This document shows positions 29,501 to 35,534 of a DNA stretch of 38,611 nucleotides, piece after piece. This DNA comes from Deltaproteobacteria bacterium. GTDB lineage: Bacteria; UBA10199; SPLOWO2-01-44-7. Where the stretch lies: contig JACRBV010000150.1 in assembly GCA_016213065.1 (NCBI GenBank), positions 1 to 38,611 of the forward strand, in the 5' to 3' direction. The position numbers were made by a program, and so were the translations under genes. Under the pieces are notes generated by a model that was not told the DNA's origin, ran no database searches, and saw nothing but the letters and a program-made list of their open reading frames with translations. Position 1 is the stretch's first letter. Each line of letters starts with the position of its first letter.

Positions 29501-31317
29501 TTATCTATGGATTGGATAATGCCGTTCCGTTTTACGCAACCTCATCGGAGAAATTGGCGGCTCAAGTGCAACATCTGCTACTCCGATTCGGCATTGTTTC
29601 GAGAGTCGCCATGAAAAATTTTTCATATAAGGGAGGAATTAAGAAGGGGTTTGCCGTTCTGGTTACGGGAGAAGGGTCGAGTCGGCTGTTTCTCGATTCG
29701 ATAGGGCCTTATCTAATTGGAAGAGATCAGCAAACCACTGCATTAAAAAAATATTTGAAAAAGAGGGGCGCAGGAAAGGGGTGTCGAGATACCATTCCGT
29801 GGGAAGTTAAATGTTGGATTAGAGAAGCAAAAGGGGCATCCGGCAAAACATGGGTGGAGATCGAAACGGAGACAGATTTATCCATGAGAGAATTTTATGG
29901 GGGGCATCATCTCTATAAAAGGGGCTTCAGGCGCAATACTGTTGAAAAATTGGGGCGATATTTTTATTCGGATAGATTGGCGGCTCTTGGTACTTCGGAC
30001 ATCTATTGGGATGAGATTGAAACAATTCAGCCCGAAGGGATTCGAGAAACTTATGATTTAACTATAGAAAAAAATCATAATTTTGTGGCTGACGGAATCA
30101 TCGTTCATAATTCTCACAGTACCGCGTATGCAATGGTTGCCTATCAGACCGCCTATTTCAAAGCTCATTACCCAACCGAATACATGGCCTGTCTGCTCAC
30201 AACGGAAATGGGGAATACCGACAAGGTTTTATTTTACATGCAGGATTGCGCGGCGCACGACATTCAGATTTTGCCTCCGGATTTAAACGAGAGCGAACTT
30301 CCTTTTTCGGTGGTGGCAGACAAAAAAATCCGCTTCGGTCTGGCGGCCGTGAAAAACGTGGGGGAGGGTGCGGTGGAGATCATTGTAGAAAGCCGCCAAA
30401 AAGAAGGTCCCTTTTATTCTCTTTTCGATTTTTGTGAGCGCGTGGATTCCAGAAAATCAAACCGCCGCGTGGTGGAGAGTCTTATCAAAGCCGGTGCGTT
30501 TGATTTTACCAAGGCAAGGCGTTCGCAGTTGATGGCGGTGCTGGATGTCGCCATCGAGTATGGAGATCGCCGCCAAAAAGATAAACTGAGAGGACAGTTT
30601 AGTTTGTTGGATCAATTCAGGACCATGGACAATGGACAATGGACCATGGACCAAAAACTTTCCGATATTGAGGAATGGTCGGAGAGGGTGAGACTTCAGT
30701 TTGAAAAAGAAGTTTTGGGATTTTATCTCACCGGGCATCCTCTGGCTCAATTTGAAAAACTGCTGGCGCAATACGCCACCGCCGATTGTCTTCAGGTGGC
30801 CGAACTTCCCGACAAACGGGAGATCCGCGTCGCCGGCGTTGTTGCGAGCCTCAAAGAAATCACCACCAAAAAAGGGGAGAGGATGGGTTTCATCACTCTC
30901 GAAGATCTGAAGGGTTCCGTAGAGGTGGTGGTTTTTCCGGAGACGTATCAGAAATCTCACACATGGCTTAAAGAAGAGAGACCCATTCTCCTTGTTGGCA
31001 ATGTGGATGAGGGAGAAGAAACCAACAAGATCATCGCCAAACAAATTTTTCTTCTGGAAGAAGCACCGCAACAATTGACCAAAACAATTCACTTTCGCTT
31101 AAGCAGTGTGGAGGCCTCTCCAAAACAATTGCAGGCGCTGAAATCGGTCCTCGGTCGCTATCGCGGGAATTGCGCGGCCTACCTGCATCTCATCATTCCC
31201 AACGAATCCGAAACGGTCCTCAAACTTCCCGACGATCTCAAAGTCGATCCCATCCCCCAACTCGTAGAATCCGTCCAAAAACTCTTCGGCCACAACATAA
31301 CGTGGTTTCAAAACTGA
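26527..31317 (+). CDS. dnaE: DNA polymerase III alpha subunit containing an intein
   Basis: This is the replicative polymerase catalytic subunit. The precursor has 1596 residues; without the 438-residue intein it has 1158, close to the usual DnaE length. In order there is an N-terminal PHP domain (FVHLHLHTYYSLLDGA, AMTDHGNLFG), the polymerase C-family core with GPGRGSAAGSLV and PDMDIDFCMRRRDEV, the third Asp region IKFDFLGLKTL, helix-hairpin-helix sequences, and a C-terminal OB fold (IRVAGVVASLKEITTKKGERMGFITLED). The intein sits in the highly conserved stretch FAEYGFNK/SHSTAYA. A heptad repeat encodes the loop RTMDNGQWTMDQ near residue 1370. The ATG has AGAGG 5 bases upstream and follows guaA closely. 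Confidence 0.97.
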   Translation: MHHSDFVHLHLHTYYSLLDGACPIQALADKVHDLKMPAVAMTDHGNLFGAIEFYQIMSKKGIKPVIGCETYLMTAGSRHKKDTSGEGFLSHITLLSKNRTGYQNLCRLVSAGHLEGFYYKPRIDKELFEQYSSDLIALSGCLRGEIPMLLQRGNFEGAKQAAQYYSKLLGEGNFYLELTDCGMQEQINVREGLLRLAKEVGLPLVATNDVHYLRQEGSAAHDALVCIQTGKLLSDTNRMKMDSDQLYLKSAEEMKALFSDAPEAISNSVSIAEKCNLELDFKTYHFPRFQVPDQKDLPTYLTDQTSQGFEKRWKEIEIRFASSETKPSRALYLKRLHSELEMIKKTGFAGYFLIVADFISYAKSQGIPVGPGRGSAAGSLVVYCLGITDIDPVEHHLLFERFINPERVTQPDMDIDFCMRRRDEVLQYVTKKYGNVSQIITFGKMKARAVVRDVGRVMGVPYGDVDRLAKLIPNVLGMTLELALKTEPQLKDLAEKDEKIKKLIEVAKMLEGFPRHASTHAAGVVISDQPLVNFLPLYRGQHDETVTQYDMKAVEKVGLIKFDFLGLKTLTVLDDTIKLIEKNHGKKIDLSTLPLDDPLVYKILGEADTSGVFQLESSGMTDLVAKLKPNRFADLIALVALFRPGPLGSGMVDDFIARKHGRTPIRYELPQLEEILADTYGIILYQEQVMQIASRLANFNLGDADILRRAMGKKNAEEMAKQRQQFLSGAKANKIPAHKAEKIFDLMAKFAEYGFNKCVVGETELVDAVTGEIFTVEDLVREGPGRKIFSCDEKFKIVPRKIEAVISNGKKKVFLLRTRLGYQIRATANHPFLALDGWKHLKELKIGDRIATPRRLFVNTQEEWPEHEVISLAWLISEGNTCHPNSLYFYNNDISLVKDFAAHIEKFPFTKARCYQCKNGRWEVCANTGVRLQADTARKRGHPSRSGAFIWAQKLGLIGKKAREKSIPQQVFRLSPRQLAIFLGRLWSGDGFIYGLDNAVPFYATSSEKLAAQVQHLLLRFGIVSRVAMKNFSYKGGIKKGFAVLVTGEGSSRLFLDSIGPYLIGRDQQTTALKKYLKKRGAGKGCRDTIPWEVKCWIREAKGASGKTWVEIETETDLSMREFYGGHHLYKRGFRRNTVEKLGRYFYSDRLAALGTSDIYWDEIETIQPEGIRETYDLTIEKNHNFVADGIIVHNSHSTAYAMVAYQTAYFKAHYPTEYMACLLTTEMGNTDKVLFYMQDCAAHDIQILPPDLNESELPFSVVADKKIRFGLAAVKNVGEGAVEIIVESRQKEGPFYSLFDFCERVDSRKSNRRVVESLIKAGAFDFTKARRSQLMAVLDVAIEYGDRRQKDKLRGQFSLLDQFRTMDNGQWTMDQKLSDIEEWSERVRLQFEKEVLGFYLTGHPLAQFEKLLAQYATADCLQVAELPDKREIRVAGVVASLKEITTKKGERMGFITLEDLKGSVEVVVFPETYQKSHTWLKEERPILLVGNVDEGEETNKIIAKQIFLLEEAPQQLTKTIHFRLSSVEASPKQLQALKSVLGRYRGNCAAYLHLIIPNESETVLKLPDDLKVDPIPQLVESVQKLFGHNITWFQN
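28798..30111 (+). other. DnaE intein with LAGLIDADG homing endonuclease
   Basis: The intein spans residues 758-1195 of the DnaE precursor (438 residues). It starts with Cys (CVVGETELVDAVTG, block A) and has block B with TANHPFLALDGW. Two LAGLIDADG-type dodecapeptides follow: SLAWLISEGN near residue 868 and FLGRLWSGDGF near residue 978. It ends with block F and G, ETYDLTIEKNHNFVADGIIVHN. The next extein residue is Ser, so splicing is chemically complete (Cys1, His-Asn end, Ser+1). The region between the second dodecapeptide and block F is probably DNA-binding. It is contiguous, unlike the split cyanobacterial DnaE intein, which sits 3 residues earlier. All splicing residues appear intact. Confidence 0.95.
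30620..30653. repeat. GTCCATG-type heptad repeat inside dnaE
   Basis: The reverse complement of the GTCCATG family (units GACCATG, GACAATG, GACAATG, GACCATG) is translated in frame as part of a variable loop in DnaE (residues RTMDNGQWTMD). It lies between the SLLDQF and EEWSE segments. Confidence 0.8.
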
Positions 31318-31343
31318 AGAGGTAATCCGGACAGAGGGGTTTT

Positions 31344-31451
31344 TCAGTCCAGTTGTTTCCTTGCCTCTTCAATGAACCGTTCGGCCGCCAAAACAAGTTT
31401 CTTTGCGCCCGCCTCTGAAAAGGTTTCTTCGTAATCGGCATTTTCTCTCAT
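31344..31451 (-). pseudogene. HEPN protein remnant or micro-ORF
   Basis: This 35-codon frame, MRENADYEETFSEAGAKKLV..., ends RFIEEARKQLD. It resembles the last helix of HEPN proteins (the conserved ADY then FI..A...L pattern). It starts 18 bases after the wHTH-nucleotidyltransferase stop and has an AAAAGGCGG upstream. A complete HEPN domain needs over 100 residues, so this is probably the C-terminal remnant of the nucleotidyltransferase's partner. The catalytic region would be lost. Confidence 0.5.
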
Positions 31452-31469
31452 GGTTTTTGTACCGCCTTT

Positions 31470-32012
31470 TCAGCTCTGTTCCCATAAAAGGATTCCCTTT
31501 CTTATCGTTTCATAAAAAACGCTGTTATCTTGCGGCAGAGACAGCCACTCCGCGCTGGATTTGACGACGATCTGCAGTTTTTCCTCAAATTTGCGCGCGA
31601 TTTTAAAGATGGCGTCGGCAGTTTCCGATACTACGAAAAGGTCGCTGTCGCTTTCTGAAGTATTATCCCCGACCGCTCTGCTACCAAAAAGAATTATTTT
31701 TGAACTTTGCGGTTTCAAATGTTCCACAAGCTCCTGAACATGCAGAATGTTGCTTGCGATCTTCATGGTATGAATGAACGGGGACTCGATAAGGCGGTTC
31801 ATGACCATATTGCCGCGCACCGTCCTTTCAACAAGGCCCATGCGTGTCAGCTCACGCAATGACATATTGACGGCAGAACGCCCGACGCCTTTTACCCGCG
31901 CTGTTATCTCGGTGTCATTGAGCTTAAGGTCGGAATTCTGCAAAAGGAAATCAAGGACCTTGAGTTTCGGTGTCGAAAAAAGCCCTTTCCATATATAAAG
32001 CTTATTTACCAT
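31470..32012 (-). CDS. Winged-helix / MNT nucleotidyltransferase fusion
   Basis: This 180-residue protein has an N-terminal winged helix-turn-helix (about residues 13-75; EITARVKGVGRSAVNMSLRELTRMGLVERT) joined to a nucleotidyltransferase domain. The signature is FG110-S111-RAVG with D122 and D124 in SDSDLFVV. Such fusions probably combine self-regulation and an antitoxin-like enzyme. The ATG at 32012 (MVNKLYIWKG) is chosen. It overlaps a CCATATATATGG palindrome and has a TATTAT -10 just 8 bases upstream. A HEPN remnant follows on the same strand. Confidence 0.8.
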   Translation of the reverse strand: MVNKLYIWKGLFSTPKLKVLDFLLQNSDLKLNDTEITARVKGVGRSAVNMSLRELTRMGLVERTVRGNMVMNRLIESPFIHTMKIASNILHVQELVEHLKPQSSKIILFGSRAVGDNTSESDSDLFVVSETADAIFKIARKFEEKLQIVVKSSAEWLSLPQDNSVFYETIRKGILLWEQS

Positions 32013-32026
32013 ATATATGGATAATA
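32009..32026 (-). promoter_or_regulatory. Palindrome and -10 at the start of the wHTH-nucleotidyltransferase gene
   Basis: The 12-base perfect palindrome CCATATATATGG (32009-32020) covers the start codon. A TATTAT -10 box abuts it (32021-32026). A TTGCAT further out (19-base spacing) could be the -35. Autoregulation by the winged helix is plausible. Confidence 0.45.
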
Positions 32027-32086
32027 TTCCATAATTGCGGAAAATATGCAACGATTGTTTGAGCAAATAAAATGTTCATTTTTATT

Positions 32087-32230
32087 GTCATTCCTGCGAA
32101 GCTTGTCCCTGCAAGCAGTAGGCAGGGAGCAGGGATCCAGTAATTTATTTCTGGTTCCCGACTTTCGTCGGGACGACGTCTGGATCCCCGTCGGAGTTTA
32201 CCCCGTACCGCGATACGGGGCGGGGATGAC
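32087..32230. repeat. REP-like hairpin element between two toxin-antitoxin-like loci
   Basis: The element begins GTCATTCCTGCGAAG and ends GCGGGGATGAC. It contains internal hairpins CCCGACTTTCGTCGGG and CCCCGTACCGCGATACGGGG, plus two GGATCC-containing arms. It is of the GTCATTCCCGCGAAAGCGGGAATCC class. The 306-base gap 32013-32318 holds only this element and the two flanking promoters. Confidence 0.7.
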
Positions 32231-32253
32231 ATACTAAAAGATGATTCGCTATA

Positions 32254-32296
32254 GGTGTAATTTTTGTTTGACAAATTACACCACATTTTTTATTCT
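32254..32296 (+). promoter_or_regulatory. vapBC promoter and operator
   Basis: TTGACA (32268-32273) and TATTCT (32291-32296) are separated by 17 bases. A perfect 10-base inverted repeat, GGTGTAATTT (32254-32263) with AAATTACACC (32273-32282), overlaps the -35. This is the expected form for autoregulation by a VapBC complex. The leader to the vapB ATG is about 16 bases and carries GGGAGG. Confidence 0.75.
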
Positions 32297-32318
32297 TATT
32301 CCCGGGCTGGGAGGTACC

Positions 32319-32525
32319 ATGGGGCTCGCAAATATCAAGATTCCAACCAAAGAAATTGAGGAACTGAAAAAATACACCGAGGAGAGCACGGGCCAGAAAG
32401 CCGTTCAAAAAGCACTGGTTTATTTTCTTCGGGAAGCCAGACAGCGCCGCATTGTGGATGTCTTGAAAGAAGTTTCCTTTCAACAATCCTTTAATCCACT
32501 CAAATTAAGACGAAATGAAAGATAA
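32319..32525 (+). CDS. VapB-type antitoxin
   Basis: This 68-residue protein starts MGLANIKIPTKEIEELKKY, with a short helix-rich DNA-binding N terminus (TGQKAVQKALVYFLREARQRR). A basic tail follows, FNPLKLRRNER, that would bind the toxin. The ATG at 32319 has GGGAGG 5 bases upstream; the longer open frame is rejected because it runs through the operator. It overlaps the PIN toxin gene by 11 bases, so the pair is coupled. Confidence 0.8.
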   Translation: MGLANIKIPTKEIEELKKYTEESTGQKAVQKALVYFLREARQRRIVDVLKEVSFQQSFNPLKLRRNER

Positions 32526-32901
32526 ATATATTCTTGATTCATCGATCTGGATTGAACTGGAGCGCCAGACGCCTGCCATCTGCAAACAGTTCCTCCCTCT
32601 GATTCAGAAAAACAGGGTTTGTCTGGTGGATGTTATTGTGGCTGAAGTTTTACGCGGGACGAAAACGAAAAAAGATTTTCAAATCCTCAAAAAAGCCTTC
32701 GAAAATTTTCGCTGGTTGCGTGGTTCCTGGCAAAAAGTCGCCGAACTGGCTTTTCAAACGGCCCAAAGGGGTTTTCATCCTCCTCTTGTTGATTTGTATA
32801 TTGCGCAATGTGCCCTCGACAATAAAAGAACTGTGGTTACCCAAGACAAACATTTTTCGCATATTGCCCGTGTCACTTCTCTTGAGTTGATTTTGGTCTG
32901 A
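32515..32901 (+). CDS. VapC-type PIN domain toxin (RNase)
   Basis: This 128-residue PIN domain protein has the four acidic residues expected at a metal site: D8 (YILDSSIWIE), E44 (VIVAEVLRGT), D93 (PPLVDLYIAQ) and D111 (VVTQDKHF). VapC toxins cut RNA, often initiator tRNA or 23S rRNA. All catalytic positions are intact. Its partner antitoxin is directly upstream. Confidence 0.9.
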   Translation: MKDKYILDSSIWIELERQTPAICKQFLPLIQKNRVCLVDVIVAEVLRGTKTKKDFQILKKAFENFRWLRGSWQKVAELAFQTAQRGFHPPLVDLYIAQCALDNKRTVVTQDKHFSHIARVTSLELILV

Positions 32902-32919
32902 AAAAACCGATAAAATTCC

Positions 32920-32948
32920 TTGCTCCTCTTATTTGGCGACGGTACAAT
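32920..32948 (+). promoter_or_regulatory. hflX promoter, leaderless arrangement
   Basis: TTGCTC (32920-32925) is followed by a 17-base spacer and TACAAT (32943-32948). The hflX ATG is 8 bases further on, and no Shine-Dalgarno is present. Confidence 0.55.
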
Positions 32949-32956
32949 TAAGCCAG

Positions 32957-34213
32957 ATGTCACATCCGGCTTTCAAGCCAAGTTCCAAAAAAGAACGCGT
33001 TTTCCTCACGGGTGTTCGGCGTCGTGGTCAAACCCATCACGAATTTGAAGCCTCCCGCAGTGAGTTGAATCGGCTTATCGATACGGCCGGTGGGCAGGTG
33101 GTGGCACAAGCCTCTCAGGAAATTGAACATCCCAATCCGAAATCTTTTCTGGGGAAGGGGAAGGTGCAGGAAATTCAGAATCATATTCGTCAAACCTCTG
33201 TCGATAGTGTGGCGATTGACGATGAACTGACCCCAAATCAAAATCATAATTTGGAAGATGCGTGGGGCGTGAAGGTCGTTGACCGGACCGCCGTGATTCT
33301 CGACATCTTCGCCAAACGCGCCCACACAAAAGAAGGGCGTCTGCAAGTGGAGTTGGCGCAGTTGCAATATGTTCAATCAAGACTCAAAGGGATGTGGTCG
33401 CACTTCAGCAAACAGACGGGGGGCATTGGCACGCGGGGTCCCGGCGAAACGCAGTTGGAAGTGGATCGACGCCGCATTCGTGAGCGAATCACTCTTTTGA
33501 GAGATCGCTTGAAAGATGTCGAGACGCATCGCGAAATTCACCGCCTGCGCAGAGAGGCGGTTCCGTTCCCGCTTTTTTCGCTCGTCGGTTATACCAACGC
33601 GGGCAAATCCACTTTGATGAACGCGGTCACGAAAGCCGGAATTTTTGTTGAAGACAAACTTTTCGCGACACTCGACCCCACCGTGCGGCGTTTGAAACTC
33701 CCAAGCGGCCGGCAAGCTCTGTTGGCGGATACCGTGGGTTTCATCCGCAAACTTCCGCATACATTGATTGAAGCTTTCAAAGCCACTTTCGAAGAAATTG
33801 CCCATTCCGATTGTCTGATTCATGTGGTCGATGCAAGCGACCCCGAAATGCATAAACAGATTGAAACGGTGGAACGGGTGCTAACGGAATTGAATCTAGG
33901 CCAAAAACCCGTGATTGTTGTCTTCAACAAAAGTGATCAGGGGATGATGGGTTTCACGGGTCTGCAAGGAATTTCGGTTTCCGCACTCAAGGGATATGGC
34001 ATTGAAAAATTGTTGGAAGAGATGGATACCACAGCCCGTCGCTCGTGCCAGAAAGTCCGGTTTTGCATTCCCTACAGCCGCGGCGATATTCTTTCGACCC
34101 TTTATTCCATGGGTCACATATTGGAAGTAAAACACGAACCCCACGGCGTTGAAGTCGACTGCGAAATCAACCCCAAATTTGTCCAGAGATATCAGGAATA
34201 TCTGGCGGAATGA
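32957..34213 (+). CDS. hflX: Ribosome-splitting GTPase HflX
   Basis: HflX is a TRAFAC GTPase that splits stalled or heat-damaged 70S ribosomes. The 418-residue product has the N-terminal HflX domain (FLGKGKVQEI, DDELTPNQNHNLEDAWGVKVVDRTAVILDIF, GPGETQLEVDRRRI). The GTPase domain has G1 GYTNAGKST, G3 DTVGFIRKLP and G4 FNKSD. The C terminus is a small domain ending QRYQEYLAE. The ATG at 32957 is chosen for its place next to the promoter; an in-frame GTG lies 24 bases upstream. Its last 66 bases are partly duplicated at 35416-35480. Confidence 0.95.
   Translation: MSHPAFKPSSKKERVFLTGVRRRGQTHHEFEASRSELNRLIDTAGGQVVAQASQEIEHPNPKSFLGKGKVQEIQNHIRQTSVDSVAIDDELTPNQNHNLEDAWGVKVVDRTAVILDIFAKRAHTKEGRLQVELAQLQYVQSRLKGMWSHFSKQTGGIGTRGPGETQLEVDRRRIRERITLLRDRLKDVETHREIHRLRREAVPFPLFSLVGYTNAGKSTLMNAVTKAGIFVEDKLFATLDPTVRRLKLPSGRQALLADTVGFIRKLPHTLIEAFKATFEEIAHSDCLIHVVDASDPEMHKQIETVERVLTELNLGQKPVIVVFNKSDQGMMGFTGLQGISVSALKGYGIEKLLEEMDTTARRSCQKVRFCIPYSRGDILSTLYSMGHILEVKHEPHGVEVDCEINPKFVQRYQEYLAE
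34139..34205 (+). repeat. hflX 3' end, left copy of a direct repeat flanking the accessory module
   Basis: The last part of hflX, from CCCCACGGCG to GAATATCTGG, reappears at 35416-35480 with one substitution, a 2-base gap and a few late differences. The two copies lie 1277 bases apart and flank the wHTH/nucleotidyltransferase module. Confidence 0.85.
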
Positions 34214-34221
34214 GGAATGTC

Positions 34222-34257
34222 ATTTCGGCGAAAGCCGAAATTCAGAAGTGACGTTTT
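34222..34257 (+). terminator. Possible hflX terminator hairpin
   Basis: An 8-base stem, ATTTCGGC with GCCGAAAT around a GAAA loop (34222-34241), lies 8 bases after the hflX stop. An outer GTCA/TGAC pairing and a run of five T (34253-34257) follow. The T run is not directly after the stem, so the call is moderate. Confidence 0.4.
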
Positions 34258-34264
34258 TGCCCAA

Positions 34265-34313
34265 TAAGTGTCCGACACTTACAGGGGGGGTCTCTGTAAG
34301 TGTCGGACACTTA
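34265..34313. repeat. Perfect 20-bp inverted repeat with self-palindromic arms
   Basis: The left arm at 34265-34284 and right arm at 34294-34313 are exact reverse complements around a 9-base G-rich spacer. Each arm itself contains the palindrome AAGTGTC-C/G-GACACTT. It could be a REP-like site recognised by a RAYT-type transposase, a recombination site or a cruciform. It sits inside the segment bounded by the hflX 3' repeats. Confidence 0.8.
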
Positions 34314-34332
34314 GTGAGAGGCGACTGACCCC

Positions 34333-34373
34333 TTGCCATTTAACGCTTGTTTTTTGTATAAAATCTTATACAA
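34333..34373 (+). promoter_or_regulatory. Promoter and operator of the wHTH/nucleotidyltransferase module
   Basis: TTGCCA (34333-34338) is followed after 18 bases by TATAAA (34357-34362). A perfect palindrome, TTGTATAA with TTATACAA around AATC (34354-34373), covers the -10, just upstream of the ATG at 34382. The first gene encodes a winged-helix protein, so autorepression is likely. Confidence 0.65.
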
Positions 34374-34381
34374 TTTTATGT

Positions 34382-34762
34382 ATGAAAAGTGTCTTTGATC
34401 TATTTACATCAAGAGCGAGGGTAATGATCCTAAGGACGCTTTATTATCAAAAGCGGGCCATACCGCTTCGCCATGTTTCTTCCATTTCAAATCTGCCGAT
34501 CTTTTCGGTTCAAAATGCCATCCATTCACTTGTGGACGACAATCTGATCATCAGGACGGAGAAAGACAACAATGTCCTGTTTGAACTCAATGAAAAATAT
34601 TTTTTATATAGTATTTTAGAACAATTTTTTATTCTTGAAGCAAACAATCGAATTTCTTTGGAAGCCAAGTTGCTCTATCAAAAGGCAAGAGCGACACTGG
34701 AATTCGCGAACACGGCGAATATTTTTTTCAGGCGTGTCAAACAAAAGAGGGTTACTCAATGA
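34382..34762 (+). CDS. Winged-helix transcriptional regulator of a nucleotidyltransferase module
   Basis: This 126-residue protein has a winged helix-turn-helix over residues 1-75 (FDLFTSRARVMILRTLYYQKRAIPLRHVSSI, NAIHSLVDDNLIIRTEKDNNVLFELNEKY) and a helical C-terminal part rich in basic residues. The ATG at 34382 (MKSVFDLF) is chosen because the domain starts there and the palindromic operator lies upstream; the longer open frame runs through the inverted repeat. It overlaps the nucleotidyltransferase gene by ATGA. The pair resembles an AbiE-like or other regulator/NTase toxin-antitoxin architecture, but no specific family was recognised. Confidence 0.75.
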   Translation: MKSVFDLFTSRARVMILRTLYYQKRAIPLRHVSSISNLPIFSVQNAIHSLVDDNLIIRTEKDNNVLFELNEKYFLYSILEQFFILEANNRISLEAKLLYQKARATLEFANTANIFFRRVKQKRVTQ

Positions 34763-35409
34763 ACCTGATCATGTTTTTCAAGGAGGTTGTTAAAACACTT
34801 CAGGCCAGCAATGCGGATTATGCCTTGGCCGGAGGGCTGGTTGCCTCGGTTTACAGAAAAGATGAAAGGACCACCAACGATTTGGATTTTCTGATATTCT
34901 CAGGTAAAAAAACACAAGAAATGGCGTCTTCAATTATCAGACAATTCGGATTGGAGCCCCACGTCATCAGAAAGGCCGATCTTGAGGGAGGGCCGATGTT
35001 CGCAATCAAAAGGGGAAACACACCCCCTTATATTGTAGCCGGAAGGGCAAAAAAGGATGAAAAAAAAATCGGTCTCGATTTCATCTTGCCAAATATGCCA
35101 TGGTTCGAAGAGTCAATCAAAAGGGCCAAGTTTAACGAAATAGATTTCGGCTTTGGTCCCGTTGCCTGTCTGACAAAAGAAGATCTTATTATTGCCAAAT
35201 TATATTCATTACAGAATGACCAGAGCCGTTTCAACGACCTCGATGACCTAAAATCCATCCTTCAGGCTGGCCATGACATCGATATACCCTATATTTGCGG
35301 TCAAATGCAGAAACTTGAATTGTCGGTTCCAGACCTCATTAAAGATTTTGTGCCCAAGCCAATTCTTTTGACCTCAAAAAGAGTTCGTCGAGAATTTAAA
35401 AATCGTTAA
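34759..35409 (+). CDS. AbiEii-like nucleotidyltransferase
   Basis: This 216-residue protein has a nucleotidyltransferase fold of the AbiEii/DUF6036-like kind. It shows the G25-G26 signature (ALAGGLVASVY), the metal Asp pair D41 and D43 (TTNDLDFLI) and a third Asp, D107, in IGLDFIL. The later EDLIIAKLYSLQND and DLDDLKSIL helices are typical of this superfamily. In the AbiE system such an enzyme is the toxin, paired with a wHTH antitoxin, matching this gene order. The substrate is unknown. It is coupled to the upstream wHTH gene. Confidence 0.8.
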   Translation: MNLIMFFKEVVKTLQASNADYALAGGLVASVYRKDERTTNDLDFLIFSGKKTQEMASSIIRQFGLEPHVIRKADLEGGPMFAIKRGNTPPYIVAGRAKKDEKKIGLDFILPNMPWFEESIKRAKFNEIDFGFGPVACLTKEDLIIAKLYSLQNDQSRFNDLDDLKSILQAGHDIDIPYICGQMQKLELSVPDLIKDFVPKPILLTSKRVRREFKNR

Positions 35410-35415
35410 AAACGA

Positions 35416-35480
35416 CCCCACGGCGTTGAAGTGGACTGCGAAATCAACCCCAAATTTGTCCAGATATCAAGAATACGTGG
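35416..35480 (+). repeat. Duplicated hflX 3' end, right copy
   Basis: It starts 7 bases after the nucleotidyltransferase stop and repeats the codons for the last 22 or so residues of HflX, now as non-coding sequence. It has one substitution early, a 2-base deletion, and divergence at the end. Together with the copy at 34139-34205 it marks the boundary of an inserted or duplicated segment. Confidence 0.85.
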
Positions 35481-35534
35481 TATAAAAATCTTTCCTATTT
35501 TTGACCTTCAGTATAAGCCAATCTTATGTGTGAA

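Noticed and set aside
28798-30111. Group I intron or transposon in dnaE instead of an intein
   Set aside because: The reading frame is open throughout, and splicing blocks A, B, F and G are visible at exactly the extein junctions.
31318-31343. Intrinsic terminator after dnaE
   Set aside because: The short stretch has no stem followed by a T run; the TTTTT at 31340-31344 has no convincing hairpin before it.
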